Below are positions 8,517 through 16,959 of a stretch of DNA of 64,000 nt, in pieces. A program made the translations under genes and the position numbers. Every line of letters begins with the position of its first letter. Positions within the stretch are counted from its first letter, which is position 1. The notes below the pieces were generated by a model that was given only the letters and a program-made list of their open reading frames with translations, did not search any database and was not told the origin of the DNA. Origin of the DNA: Xenophilus aerolatus (GTDB lineage Bacteria > Pseudomonadota > Gammaproteobacteria > Burkholderiales > Burkholderiaceae_C); contig QAIB01000004.1 of NCBI GenBank assembly GCA_030418545.1, positions 248,001 through 312,000 on the forward strand, in the 5' to 3' direction.

Positions 8517-8583
8517 TTTGCTATTGAATTCATAGCTGCTCGCGCCCGCTGCACGAGCGCCGCGGCCACTTTCGGCTTCAAAG
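8517..8583 (+). repeat. Family A hairpin repeat, copy 1
   Basis: An inverted repeat GCTAT/ATAGC around GAATTC is followed by GCTGCTCGCGCCCGCTG, a short loop, and a degenerate GCGC arm, then a CTTTCGGCTTCAAAG tail. The block fills the gap between the EamA stop and the glutaminase start. Four further copies are at 20491, 34098 (reverse), 40171 and 46899. Confidence 0.8.
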
Positions 8584-8586
8584 ACA

Positions 8587-9540
8587 ATGGCGGGCCGCAC
8601 CGACCGCCCCGCGCCCATGGACTTCCAGCCCCTGCTCGACGAGATCGCCCACCGCCTGGCCCGTGAGGCCGGCCGCGAAGGCGCGGTGGCCAGCTACATC
8701 CCGGCCCTGGCACGCGTGAGCGGTGCGCACTTCGGCATCGCCCTGCGCACCTGCGACGGCGTGGAAGCCGCGGCCGGCGACGGCCGCATGCCCTTTTCCA
8801 TCCAGAGCATCTCCAAGCTCTTCACCCTCACGCTGGCCATGCGCCGCATGAGCGAGGACGCGCTGTGGGCGCGCATCGGCCGCGAGCCTTCGGGCAACCC
8901 CTTCAACTCGCTGGTCCAGCTGGAGAGCGAGCAGGGCAAGCCGCGCAACCCCTTCATCAATGCCGGCGCCATCGCGGTGGCCGACCGCATCGTCGGCCTG
9001 TACGGCGCCGACGCGAAGAGCGAGCTGCTCGCCTTCATGAGCCACCTCGCGGGCGAGGCGATCGGCTTCGACCAGGAGGTCGCCGCGTCGGAAGCGGCCA
9101 CGGGCTATCGCAACTACGCGCTGGCCAACTTCATGAAGAGCTTCGGCAAGCTCGACCACGACGTCGACACGGTGCTGGACTTCTACTTCCATCAGTGCGC
9201 GCTGTCGATGAGCGGGCTGCAGCTGGCGCGCGCCGCCGGTTACCTCTGCCGCGACGGTGCGCACCCCTGCCGCGAAGGCCAGCAGGTCGTGACCGAACGG
9301 CAGGCCCGGCGCATCAACGCGCTGATGCTGACCTGCGGCACCTACGACGCCGCGGGCGACGTCGCCTTCCACATCGGCCTGCCCTGCAAGAGCGGCGTGG
9401 GCGGCGGCATCGTGGCGGTGGTGCCCGACCGGCTCACCCTGGCCGTGTGGTCGCCCGCGCTCGACGCGACGGGCAATTCGCTGCTGGGCATGCGCGCGCT
9501 CGAGATGTTCGCGCAGCGCACGGGGATGTCGATCTTCTAG
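8587..9540 (+). CDS. glsA: Glutaminase A
   Basis: The 317-residue cytosolic enzyme hydrolyses L-glutamine to glutamate and ammonia. It belongs to the serine-dependent glutaminase family with a beta-lactamase-like fold. The catalytic SxxK motif is S74-I-S-K77 in FSIQSISKLFT, and NPFNSLVQLE, PRNPFINAGAIA and GVGGGIVAVVP are strongly conserved blocks. Length matches bacterial GlsA (about 305-310), and an ATG at 8617 (MDFQPLL) would give a closer fit than the one at 8587, which lies just after the repeat. No partner genes are nearby. Confidence 0.95.
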   Translation: MAGRTDRPAPMDFQPLLDEIAHRLAREAGREGAVASYIPALARVSGAHFGIALRTCDGVEAAAGDGRMPFSIQSISKLFTLTLAMRRMSEDALWARIGREPSGNPFNSLVQLESEQGKPRNPFINAGAIAVADRIVGLYGADAKSELLAFMSHLAGEAIGFDQEVAASEAATGYRNYALANFMKSFGKLDHDVDTVLDFYFHQCALSMSGLQLARAAGYLCRDGAHPCREGQQVVTERQARRINALMLTCGTYDAAGDVAFHIGLPCKSGVGGGIVAVVPDRLTLAVWSPALDATGNSLLGMRALEMFAQRTGMSIF

Positions 9541-9585
9541 CGCTGCGTGGGGGGTGTGCCGGGCCTGTGCAAGACTGCGGGCCTG

Positions 9586-10089
9586 ATGACCGATATCGAC
9601 ACCTATTCCGAAGACAGCGCCGACGGCGCCGACATCCAGCAGCCCCGCCTCTGGCGCGACGGCGTATGGACCGCGCGCGTGATCAAGAACGAGGACGACG
9701 ACGGCTGGGCCGTGTCGATGACCCGCCTGGGCGAGTCCGAACCCGCGCTGGTCGGCCCCTGGACCATGGGCCGCGACAAGAAAAACCCCAAACCGCTCGA
9801 CGCCCCGGCCTTCCACACGCTGGTGAAGACCGCGTCCGAGGTGCTGCGCCGGCACGAGCAGCAGCTGCATGCGCAACTGAACAAGCAGGTGAGCGTGGGT
9901 GCCGGCTCGGAACGCATCCGCGTGGCGCTGCAGATCGTGCCCGACGAAGAGCATCCCCACGGGGTGCTGACGGCGCAGGACGAGTCCGGAACGGCGCTGG
10001 GCGAAGCGCGCGTGGCCGCCGGCTTCAAGCTCAGCCAGTCCAGCGCCCAGGCCTGGATCGACAGCGGTTACGCGGCGCGGCCGCGCTAG
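9586..10089 (+). CDS. Conserved hypothetical protein
   Basis: The 167-residue soluble protein begins MTDIDTYSEDSADGADIQQP and has no signal peptide or membrane span. A middle part is rich in charged residues (VIKNEDDDGWAVSMTRLGESEP, MGRDKKNPKPLDA), followed by a helix carrying RRHEQQLHAQLNKQV. I do not recognise a domain. Start at 9586 was chosen because the upstream part of the frame looks non-coding. It is convergent with the DUF2867 gene. Confidence 0.7.
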   Translation: MTDIDTYSEDSADGADIQQPRLWRDGVWTARVIKNEDDDGWAVSMTRLGESEPALVGPWTMGRDKKNPKPLDAPAFHTLVKTASEVLRRHEQQLHAQLNKQVSVGAGSERIRVALQIVPDEEHPHGVLTAQDESGTALGEARVAAGFKLSQSSAQAWIDSGYAARPR

Positions 10090-10095
10090 GCCCCA

Positions 10096-10602
10096 TCAGG
10101 CCGCCGCCATCGGCCAGCCGCTGCGCGCAGCGCGGTCGAGCGCCGAGCGCACCACGCGCCGGTGGATCGGCGCAATCAGGCGGATGTAGCTGCGGCCCAG
10201 CAGGTTGTGGCAATGCACGACGGTGACGGCCGTGAGCCGGCCTTCGCCACGCCGCACCGACAGACGGAAATCGAGGTGCGCATCGTCCTCGCCGAGCACG
10301 ACCTCGGACGCATGCGCCTCGTAGATGCGGAAGATGCCGACGCGCGGCGCACCGGTGGAGCCCTCGGCGCGCAGCGCCTTCGCGGTCTTCAGGCCGAACA
10401 GCGACACGAGGACGTCTCGCAGGCGCATCAGCCCCTCGACCCAGGGTGCCTGCCGCTCGAGCGCGAAGCGGGCCAGCGCCAGAGCGTCCTGCGTGGTGCC
10501 CGCGGGCAGCTCGATCGAGAAGGCATCGGCGAGAAAGGCGCCGGGGTACAGCGCGGCCACACGCACGTCGGTGGGCAGGGAGACGGCGTGGGCGCGGGGC
10601 AT
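10096..10602 (-). CDS. DUF2867 domain-containing protein
   Basis: The 168-residue protein matches the DUF2867 pattern: DAFSIELPAG early, then WVEGLMRLRDVLVSLFGLKTAK, VGIFRIYEAHASEVVLGEDDAHLDFRLSV, and a C-terminal HCHNLLGRSYIRLIAPIHRRVV segment. The domain is a small lipid- or ligand-binding-like fold of unknown activity, often found fused to or beside NAD-dependent epimerases. Start at 10602 is the first ATG giving the family N-terminus. Nothing in the neighbourhood explains its role. It is divergent from the ABC transporter operon, with only 87 bp between them. Confidence 0.72.
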   Translation of the reverse strand: MPRAHAVSLPTDVRVAALYPGAFLADAFSIELPAGTTQDALALARFALERQAPWVEGLMRLRDVLVSLFGLKTAKALRAEGSTGAPRVGIFRIYEAHASEVVLGEDDAHLDFRLSVRRGEGRLTAVTVVHCHNLLGRSYIRLIAPIHRRVVRSALDRAARSGWPMAAA

Positions 10603-10689
10603 GGACAAGACTCCGGGGGCGGGCAGTGGGGACGATTCTGCGCCTGGCGCCACTCGTGTAGCATCCGCCCCCCGTTTTCCAGGCCACCC

Positions 10690-11547
10690 ATGCCCCAGAT
10701 CGTCGTCGACCAGCTGCGCAAGACCTACCGCATCCACGAGCGCGACCCCGGCGTGGGCGGTGCGCTGCGCGCGCTGCTGCGGCCGCGCCACCGCACGGTG
10801 GAGGCGCTGGCGGGCGTGTCCTTCACGCTGGAGCGCGGCGAGCTGCTGGGCTTCATCGGCCCCAACGGCGCCGGCAAGTCGACCACCGTCAAGCTGCTCG
10901 CGGGCATCCTGCGGCCCGACGGCGGGCGCGTGGCAATCGACGGGCGCGACCCCTTCGTCGACCGCGAGCGGCATGTGGCCCGCATCGGCGTCGTCTTCGG
11001 CCAGCGCACGCAGCTGTGGTGGGACCTGCCGGTGGCCGACGGCTTCGCGCTGCTGCGCGACATCTACCGCGTCGACCCGGCGCGCTTCGCCCGCACGCGC
11101 GACGAACTGGTGGCGCTGCTGCACCTGGAACGCCTGCTCGACCAGCCGGTGCGCCAGCTCTCGCTGGGCCAGCGCATGCGCGCCGAGATCGCGGCGGCGC
11201 TGCTGCACGAGCCGGAGATCCTCTTCCTCGACGAGCCGACCATCGGCCTCGATGCGCCGTCCAAGCTGGCGGTGCGCGACTTCGTGAAGCGCGCCAACCG
11301 CGAGCGCGGCACCACGGTGCTGCTGACCACGCACGACATGCACGACATCGAGGCCCTGGCGCGCCGCGTGATCGTGATCGGCCATGGCCGCGTGCTGGCC
11401 GACAGCCCAGTGGACGACCTGCGCGCGCAGGTGATGGCGGCACGGCGCCTGGACGAGGGCCTGCCCGCGGATGCGGAGGACGAGGGCATGACCATCGAGG
11501 CCGTGATCGCACGCTTCTACGCGATGCACGGGGCGGCCGAAGCATGA
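10690..11547 (+). CDS. ABC-2 type transporter ATP-binding protein
   Basis: The 285-residue ATPase has Walker A GPNGAGKST (57-65), Q-loop VVFGQRTQLWWDL, signature LSLGQRMR and Walker B EILFLDEPTIGLD, followed by the H-loop TTHDMHDIE. The QRTQLWWDLP stretch is characteristic of the ATPase partner of DUF990/ABC2_membrane_6 permeases. It energises export or lipid/natural-product transport across the inner membrane. The two following genes encode the permeases. Start at 10690 follows the ABC opening MPQIVVDQLRKTYRI; the long upstream frame extension is non-coding. Confidence 0.94.
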   Translation: MPQIVVDQLRKTYRIHERDPGVGGALRALLRPRHRTVEALAGVSFTLERGELLGFIGPNGAGKSTTVKLLAGILRPDGGRVAIDGRDPFVDRERHVARIGVVFGQRTQLWWDLPVADGFALLRDIYRVDPARFARTRDELVALLHLERLLDQPVRQLSLGQRMRAEIAAALLHEPEILFLDEPTIGLDAPSKLAVRDFVKRANRERGTTVLLTTHDMHDIEALARRVIVIGHGRVLADSPVDDLRAQVMAARRLDEGLPADAEDEGMTIEAVIARFYAMHGAAEA

Positions 11548-11608
11548 GCCCCCGCCCGGCCGCTCCGAAGGGGGCTCGCACCGCAGTGCGAAGCACGGAG
11601 GTCATCCA
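11548..11608 (+). repeat. Short mosaic repeat segment between ABC genes
   Basis: GCCGCTCCGAAGGGGGCTCG and GCAGTGCGAAGC are short GC-rich complementary blocks like those at 15742-16050 and 55540-55650. The segment also holds the CGGAGG ribosome-binding site of the next gene. Only local resemblance supports the call. Confidence 0.4.
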
Positions 11609-12454
11609 ATGACCTTGCAGCAACGGCTGCGCCCCTACCGCGCCGCCTTCGCCTCGCGCTTCCTGCAGATGCTGCAGTACCGCACCGCGGCCTGGGCCGG
11701 CTTCGCCACGCAGTGCTGGTGGGGCGGCATCAAGGTGATGGTGCTGGCCGCCTTCTACGGCGGCGTGGACGGCGCATCGGCCCCCGGTGCGCCGATGACG
11801 CTGGCGCAGGCCGTCACCTACGTCTGGCTCGCGCAGGGCCTGCTCGCGCTGCTGCCCTGGCTGGGCGACCCCGAGGTGGCGCAGGCCGTGCGCAGCGGCA
11901 GCGTGGCCTACGACCGGCTGCGGCCGGTGGAGGCGTACGCGCTGTGGTACGTGCGCTCGGCCGGCTGGATCGCGGCGCGGGTGCTGCCGCGCGTGGCGCT
12001 GATGGCGGCCTTCGCAGGCGTGCTGCTGCCGCTCGCGGGCCTGGCGGACTGGGCCTGGCAGCCGCCGGCCGGCATTGCGGCGGGCGCGGCCTTCGCGGCA
12101 TCGGCCGTGCTGGCCCTGCTGCTCTCGACCTCGATGGTCATGCTGCTGAACATCGCTGCCGCCGCCTCGCTCAACGAGCGCGGCATCAACGCGCTGGCGG
12201 CGCCGGTGGTGATCGTGTTCTCGGGGAACCTGTTGCCGCTGGCCCTGCTGCCCGACGCGTGGCAGGCGCTGCTGTTGCTGCAGCCGCTGGCGGGCGTGAC
12301 CGACATCCCGGCGCGCATCTGGTTCGGCCAGCTGGCCGGCCCGCAGGCGCTCCAGGGCCTGGCGCTGCAGGTGCTCTGGACCGTGGCGCTGGTGGCCGCC
12401 GGCCGCGCCGCGATGGCGCGCACCCTGCGCCGGCTCGAGGTGCAGGGCGGATGA
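11609..12454 (+). CDS. ABC-2 family transporter permease (first)
   Basis: The 281-residue inner-membrane protein has about six hydrophobic spans, beginning with the amphipathic RPYRAAFASRFLQMLQYRTAAWAGF that is typical of DUF990-like ABC-2 permeases. VTYVWLAQGLLALLPW and a C-terminal LPLALLPDAWQALLLLQPLAG block are family-like. It pairs with the second permease at 12451, whose ATG overlaps this stop, to make the heterodimeric channel. CGGAGG seven bases upstream of the ATG is the ribosome-binding site. Cargo is unknown. Confidence 0.9.
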   Translation: MTLQQRLRPYRAAFASRFLQMLQYRTAAWAGFATQCWWGGIKVMVLAAFYGGVDGASAPGAPMTLAQAVTYVWLAQGLLALLPWLGDPEVAQAVRSGSVAYDRLRPVEAYALWYVRSAGWIAARVLPRVALMAAFAGVLLPLAGLADWAWQPPAGIAAGAAFAASAVLALLLSTSMVMLLNIAAAASLNERGINALAAPVVIVFSGNLLPLALLPDAWQALLLLQPLAGVTDIPARIWFGQLAGPQALQGLALQVLWTVALVAAGRAAMARTLRRLEVQGG

Positions 12455-13272
12455 GGCACGACGGCGCGATGGGATCGCTGCGGCTCTTCGGCCGCCTGGT
12501 CGCGGCCTCGCTCGCCGGCCAGGCGCGCTACCCCGGCTCGGCCCTGATGCTCACGATCGGCCAGTTCCTCGCCACGGGCGTGGAGGCGATCGCGGTGTGG
12601 GCGCTGTTCCACCGCTTCGGCGAGGTGCAGGGCTGGCGCCTGGGCGAGGTGGCGGTCTTCTACGGCCTGGTGAACTGCATGTTCGCCATCGCCGACGCGC
12701 TGGGCCGCGGCTTCGACGTGCTGGGCACGGAGTACCTGCGCACCGGCGCCTTCGACCGCCTGCTGCTGCGCCCGCGGCCGCTGGCGCTGCAGCTCATGGG
12801 GCACGACGTGCGCATCAGCCGGCTCGGGCGCCTGCTGCAGGGCCTGGGCGTGCTGGCCTTCGGCACGGTGCAGGCCGGCGTGGCCTGGACGCCGCAGGCG
12901 GTGGCCATCGCGCTCTTCGCGCTGGCCGGCGGCGTGGCGCTGTTCCTCGGCATCCTGGTGCTGCAGGGCACGCTGTCCTTCTGGACGGTGGAGAGCCTGG
13001 AGGTGGCCAACATCCTCACCTACGGCGGCGTCCAGGCGGCGCAGTTCCCGCTGGCGCTGTACGCGCGCTGGTTCCGGCGCGTGCTGACCTTCGCGGTGCC
13101 GCTGGCCTGCGTCGCCTACTACCCGGTGCTCGCGGTTCTGGGCAAGCCCGATCCGCTCGGCGCGCCGGCGTGGCTGGGCACGGTGTCGCCGCTGGCGGGC
13201 TTCGCATTTGTGGCGCTCGCCTTCGGGGCCTGGCGCCTGGGTCTCAGACGCTACGCATCGACCGGCAGCTGA
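12451..13272 (+). CDS. ABC-2 family transporter permease (second, DUF990 type)
   Basis: This 273-residue protein has six predicted spans. FHRFGEVQGWRLGEVAVFYGLVN, FDRLLLRPRPLALQL and PLALYARWFRRVLTFAVPLACVAYYPVLAVLG are strong hallmarks of the ABC2_membrane_6 family. It starts at the ATGA overlapping the previous stop, so translation is coupled. Together with the ATPase at 10690 it completes a three-component exporter. A family B repeat starts directly after its stop codon and separates it from the convergent citrate synthase gene. Confidence 0.9.
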   Translation: MRHDGAMGSLRLFGRLVAASLAGQARYPGSALMLTIGQFLATGVEAIAVWALFHRFGEVQGWRLGEVAVFYGLVNCMFAIADALGRGFDVLGTEYLRTGAFDRLLLRPRPLALQLMGHDVRISRLGRLLQGLGVLAFGTVQAGVAWTPQAVAIALFALAGGVALFLGILVLQGTLSFWTVESLEVANILTYGGVQAAQFPLALYARWFRRVLTFAVPLACVAYYPVLAVLGKPDPLGAPAWLGTVSPLAGFAFVALAFGAWRLGLRRYASTGS

Positions 13273-13352
13273 GATCGTCACGGATGTGACGAATTCGGGC
13301 ACAGCCCCCGCCGCACGGGCGCTGCAGGCCGATTGCACCTTCCGCTTTCGTG
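13271..13352 (+). repeat. Family B repeat, copy 1 (convergent intergenic)
   Basis: The block contains the palindrome CGTCAC-GGAT-GTGACG (13276-13291) and, about 30 bp on, CGGGCGCTGCAGGCCGATTG followed by a CTTTC-rich tail. The same block occurs inverted at 59236-59320, also between two convergent genes. The GGGCGCTGCAGGCC part is shared with family A. Confidence 0.75.
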
Positions 13353-13356
13353 CCCG

Positions 13357-14475
13357 TCAGGCCGGTTGCGGCTCGGCCGGCGCGCGGGTGTTGCCCGGCG
13401 CCGGCCCCACATAGAGCGACTGCGGCCGGATCAGCCGGCCCGTGCGCGCCTGCTCGCGCGCATGCGCGATCCAGCCGCCGACGCGGCCCATCGCGAAAAC
13501 GGCGGTGAAGGCCTCGCGCGGCAGGCCCAGCGCCTCGAGCAGCAGCGCGGTGTAGAACTCCACGTTGGTCTCCAGCACGCGCCCGGGCTTGCGCGCCTGC
13601 AGCGAGGCCAGCGCGGCGCGCTCCACCGCCTCGGCCAGCGCGAGGCGCCCGGCACCGACACCGCCGGACGCCGCCAGCTGCCGCAGCGCACCCTTGAGCG
13701 CGTCGGCCCGCGGGTCGCGCACGCGGTAGATGCGGTGGCCGAAGCCCATGAGGCGCTCGCCGCGGTCGAGCGCGGCCTGCAGCCAGTCGTCGGCCGCGTC
13801 GGCGCTGCCGATGGCGTCGAGCATGTCCAGCACCGGGCCGGGCGCGCCGCCGTGCAGCGGGCCCTTGAGCGCGCTCAGCCCCGCCAGCACGGCCGAGGCC
13901 AGGCCGGCGCCAGTGGACGCGACCACGCGCGCCGCGAAGGTCGAGGCATTGAGGCCATGGTCGGCCACGGTGACCAGGTAGGTGTCGAGCGCCGCCGCCT
14001 GCTGCGCCGTGGGCGCGCGGCCCTGGGCAAGGCGCAGCACGTCGGCCGCGTGCGGCGCATCCGGCTGCGGCGCGAGCGCGGACGCCCCGGCCCGCCAGCG
14101 CAGCACCGCGGCCGTGAACACGCCCGTCGCCGCCACCAGTTGCAGGGCGGCGGGCAGGTCGTTGCCGTCCGGCACGCGGGCCAGCAGCGCCCGCACTGCG
14201 TCGACCGGTGGCAGCGCAGTCAACGCCTGCGGGTCCTCGGGCCGCAGCAGCGCGGCCGCCTCGACGCGTGCGCGGCCCAGCGCCGGCAACATCGCGTGCG
14301 CCTGGACCGGCAGCTCGAAGAAGCCGTCCCACAGCAACGCCAGCACCTGCTCGAAACGCCAGCGGCCGGCCAGCGCGTCGAGCGACTGCCCGCGCAGCAC
14401 CAGGCGGCCGGCGGCGCCGTCCACGTCCGACAGCACCGTGCGTGCCGCCACCACCCCTTCGAGGCCTTCATTCAT
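13357..14475 (-). CDS. Citrate synthase/methylcitrate synthase family protein
   Basis: The 372-residue protein is a citrate-synthase-fold enzyme condensing an acyl-CoA with a 2-oxoacid. Key blocks are VADHGLNASTFAARVVAS, LSALKGPLHGGAPG and MGFGHRIYRVRDPRAD, which supply the two active-site histidines and arginine. The expected catalytic Asp block NVDFYS reads NVEFYTALLLEALG, that is Glu instead of Asp. The length is typical for the short bacterial type. It is divergent from a second family member at 14569, sharing a 93-bp promoter region. Whether it makes citrate or methylcitrate cannot be told. Confidence 0.88.
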   Translation of the reverse strand: MNEGLEGVVAARTVLSDVDGAAGRLVLRGQSLDALAGRWRFEQVLALLWDGFFELPVQAHAMLPALGRARVEAAALLRPEDPQALTALPPVDAVRALLARVPDGNDLPAALQLVAATGVFTAAVLRWRAGASALAPQPDAPHAADVLRLAQGRAPTAQQAAALDTYLVTVADHGLNASTFAARVVASTGAGLASAVLAGLSALKGPLHGGAPGPVLDMLDAIGSADAADDWLQAALDRGERLMGFGHRIYRVRDPRADALKGALRQLAASGGVGAGRLALAEAVERAALASLQARKPGRVLETNVEFYTALLLEALGLPREAFTAVFAMGRVGGWIAHAREQARTGRLIRPQSLYVGPAPGNTRAPAEPQPA

Positions 14476-14537
14476 GTCGCATGTCCTTCGCCGCGCTTGA
14501 CGGCCGTGTCGATGCCCCCCATTCTTGGCACCGGCAC

Positions 14538-14549
14538 ATTGACGTCAAT
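14538..14549. promoter_or_regulatory. Palindrome in the divergent citrate-synthase promoter region
   Basis: ATTGACGTCAAT is a perfect 12-bp palindrome located 20 bp upstream of the plus-strand ATG at 14569 and about 62 bp upstream of the minus-strand start. Its position and symmetry suit a dimeric regulator; the HTH-bearing synthase at 14569 is one candidate. No binding evidence is available. Confidence 0.45.
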
Positions 14550-14568
14550 CTTGATCCTTTCCATCAAC

Positions 14569-15741
14569 ATGACCGACACCCCGGCGCGACTTCCCCTGTG
14601 GCTGCCTGCGGCCGACGCGCTGGCGCTGCTCAAGGTGCAACCGCAGACGCTGTACGCCAATGTGAGCCGCGGCCGCATCCGCACGCGGGCCGATCGCAGC
14701 GACCCGCGGCGCAGCCTCTACCACCGCGACGACGTGCAGCGCCTGGCCACGCGGCGGCAGGGCCGGCGCAGCAGCGCGGTGCTGGCCGGCGAGGCGATCC
14801 AGTGGGGCGAGCCGGTGCTGGCCTCGGGCATCTCCACGGTGCTCGACGGGCGGCTGTTCTACCGTGGCCAGGACGCCTGCGCGCTCGCGGAGCACGCGAC
14901 GCTGGAGGAGGTCGCCGCGCTGCTGTGGGACGGGCCGGTCGACGGCTTTGCCGCCACCGCCACCGTCGGCGCCGCGCCGCCGGCCGGCGGGCCGCTGGCC
15001 GCCGCGCTCCAGGCGCTGGCTGCGCGGGCCGCCGTCGACCTGCCGGCGCGTGGGCGTGGGCGCGCCGCGCTGCTGGACGAGGCGCGTTCGCTGCTGGGCA
15101 CGCTGGCCGTCGCGATGGCCGGGCCGGCCACCGGCGAGCACCTGCATCAGCGCCTGGCCGCCGCCTGGGGCCGGCCGCGCTCGGCCGACCTGCTGCGCCG
15201 CGCGCTGGTGCTGATGGCCGACCACGAACTCAACGCCTCGACCTTCGCCGCGCGCGTCACGGCGTCCACCGGCGCCTCGCTGGCGGCCTGCCTGCTCAGC
15301 GGGCTGGCCACGCTCAGCGGCCCGCTGCATGGCGGCGCCGCCGCCGCCGTGCGCGCGCTGGTGCAGGCCTCGGCCCGCGAGGGCGCCGACGCGGCGCTGC
15401 GCGAGTGGCTCGCGCTCGGCCGTTCGCCGGCCGCCTTCGGCCATCCGCTGTATCCGCAAGGCGACGTGCGTGGGCAGGCGCTGCTCGCGCAATTCGAGCC
15501 TCCTGCTGCCTTCGTGACGCTGCGCGAGGCCGGCGAACGGCTGCTGGGCGAGCCGCCGAACATCGATTTCGCACTTGCGGCAATGGCCGATGCACGCCGG
15601 CTGCCGGCCGAGGCGCCCTTCGTGCTCTTCGCGCTCGGCCGCGCCGTTGGCTGGATGGCGCACGCGCTGGAGCAGCAGGCCACGGGCACGCTGATCCGGC
15701 CGCGGGCGCGCTATGTCGGCCCGCCAACGACTGCGGGTTGA
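14569..15741 (+). CDS. Citrate synthase family protein with N-terminal helix-turn-helix
   Basis: The 390-residue protein has an extra N-terminal region of about 60 residues, WLPAADALALLKVQPQTLYANVSRG then RRSLYHRDDVQRLATRR, which looks like an excisionase/MerR-type DNA-binding helix-turn-helix. The rest is a citrate synthase: MADHELNASTFAARVTAS, LATLSGPLHGGAA, AFGHPLYPQGDVRG, and the catalytic-Asp block NIDFALAAM. The GFGH Gly is Ala, and the DPR arginine motif is altered to GDVRG. I chose the ATG at 14569. It could be an enzyme, a metabolite-sensing regulator, or both. Confidence 0.85.
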   Translation: MTDTPARLPLWLPAADALALLKVQPQTLYANVSRGRIRTRADRSDPRRSLYHRDDVQRLATRRQGRRSSAVLAGEAIQWGEPVLASGISTVLDGRLFYRGQDACALAEHATLEEVAALLWDGPVDGFAATATVGAAPPAGGPLAAALQALAARAAVDLPARGRGRAALLDEARSLLGTLAVAMAGPATGEHLHQRLAAAWGRPRSADLLRRALVLMADHELNASTFAARVTASTGASLAACLLSGLATLSGPLHGGAAAAVRALVQASAREGADAALREWLALGRSPAAFGHPLYPQGDVRGQALLAQFEPPAAFVTLREAGERLLGEPPNIDFALAAMADARRLPAEAPFVLFALGRAVGWMAHALEQQATGTLIRPRARYVGPPTTAG

Positions 15742-16050
15742 TGCGCAGGTGCGCCATGCTTTGTCCGCACACATGTGCCCGGCCCGCCGAAGGGCCGCGG
15801 TCCACCCGAACCGCATGCCCTCCCACAACCTGAAGCCCAGCCGGCAAGCGCAGCGAAGCCCCCAGGGCACCCGAGGAACTGGCTTTGCCAGGCCTCTGGG
15901 GAGGTCTTGCAGGCCGCGCGAGGCCAGTGGCCTCGCCCTTCGCCAGTCACGAAATGTCCACTGGACATTCCGTGTACGGGCTCAGCCCCCCTCCAAGCCG
16001 AAGGCGTCAGAGAGGGGGGAGCCGCGAAGCGGCTTGGGGGGTGGCTCATC
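15742..16050. repeat. Gene-free mosaic of short inverted repeats
   Basis: No plausible gene lies in these 309 bases between the HTH-citrate synthase and the LysR gene. It contains GC-rich inverted blocks (GGCCCGCCGAAGGGCC; CCCCTCC facing GGAGGGG-like runs; CCGCGAAGCGG) and the perfect odd palindrome AATGTCCACTGGACATT at 15953-15969. Similar pieces occur at 11548 and 55540. It resembles the mosaic intergenic elements I associate with Comamonadaceae genomes; that link is from memory. Confidence 0.6.
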
Positions 16051-16959
16051 TCACGCCGGCCCGGCCCAGGCGCGCGAGAACTCCAGCAGCACCTCCGCCA
16101 CGCGGGCCACGGCGCCCTCGCGCGATTCGGTCGCGCGCTGGCCGATGACCAGCTTGCGCACCAGCCGCGGGCTGAGCGGCACGACGCGCACGCGCGGGTT
16201 GGCGTAGGCCTTGTCGCCGGGCGCCACCGGCAGCAGCGCGGCGCCGTAGCCCGCCTCGACCAGGCCACGCATGGCCGTGTCGTAGTTGTGCTCGATGCGC
16301 GGGCGCGGCGCATAGCCGGCGCGTGCGAACCACTCCATGGTGAGCGTCTGCATGCGGCTGCCCGGCTCGTTCATGACCAGGGGCCGCTCGGCCAGCCAGG
16401 CCGGCGTCGCACGCTTGACCGCCGGCCACTGGGCCGGCACGAGTGCACGCATCTCGTTGGTCATCCACGGCGTGAAGCGCACGCCCGGCAGCGCGGGCTG
16501 CGGCAGCGACACCAGCGCCAGGTCCACCGTGCCGGCCTGCAGCCCGGCGACCGAGCCTTCGGAGCCGATGAACATGGGCGCGATCTCGATGCCGGGATGG
16601 CGCTTGGCGAGCGCCTCGAACACCGGCGGCAGCAGGTCGACCACGATGCCGGTGGTGCTCACGCCCACGCGCACCCGCCCTTCCAGCCCCGCGTGGCGGC
16701 GCTGCGCCGCGTCGATGGCCTCGTCCACGTCGCGCAGCAGGCGCCGGCCGCGCTCCACCAGTTCGGCGCCAGCAGGCGTGGGCTGCACGCGGCGCGCAGC
16801 GCGCACCAGCAGCGGCACGCCCAGGCGGGATTCGAGTTCGCTCACATGCAGGCTCACCGTGGGCTGCGCCAGGTGCAAGGACTGCGCGGCCGCCGAGAAG
16901 CTGCCCAGGTCGGCGATGGCGATGAGGGTGCGAAGCTGGTCGAGGTTGAGATGACGCAT
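16051..16959 (-). CDS. LysR family transcriptional regulator
   Basis: The 302-residue protein begins MRHLNLDQLRTLIAIADLGS, with the LysR winged helix at about 18-60 (FSAAAQSLHLAQPTVSLHVSELE) and a recognition helix ending before RLGVPLLVRAARRVQPTPAG. The rest is the two-lobed effector-binding domain. It is divergent from the DUF1127 gene at 17074. A 15-bp inverted repeat overlaps its own start codon, which fits autorepression. The target gene and inducer are unknown. Confidence 0.93.
   Translation of the reverse strand: MRHLNLDQLRTLIAIADLGSFSAAAQSLHLAQPTVSLHVSELESRLGVPLLVRAARRVQPTPAGAELVERGRRLLRDVDEAIDAAQRRHAGLEGRVRVGVSTTGIVVDLLPPVFEALAKRHPGIEIAPMFIGSEGSVAGLQAGTVDLALVSLPQPALPGVRFTPWMTNEMRALVPAQWPAVKRATPAWLAERPLVMNEPGSRMQTLTMEWFARAGYAPRPRIEHNYDTAMRGLVEAGYGAALLPVAPGDKAYANPRVRVVPLSPRLVRKLVIGQRATESREGAVARVAEVLLEFSRAWAGPA

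Noticed and set aside
10162-11547. Frame extension upstream of the ABC ATPase
   Set aside because: The extension is antisense to the DUF2867 gene; ABC ATPases begin at 10690.
13333-15741. An 802-residue open frame covering the whole divergent region
   Set aside because: The first part is the antisense of the citrate synthase at 13357-14475; only the last 390 residues from 14569 have protein-family similarity.
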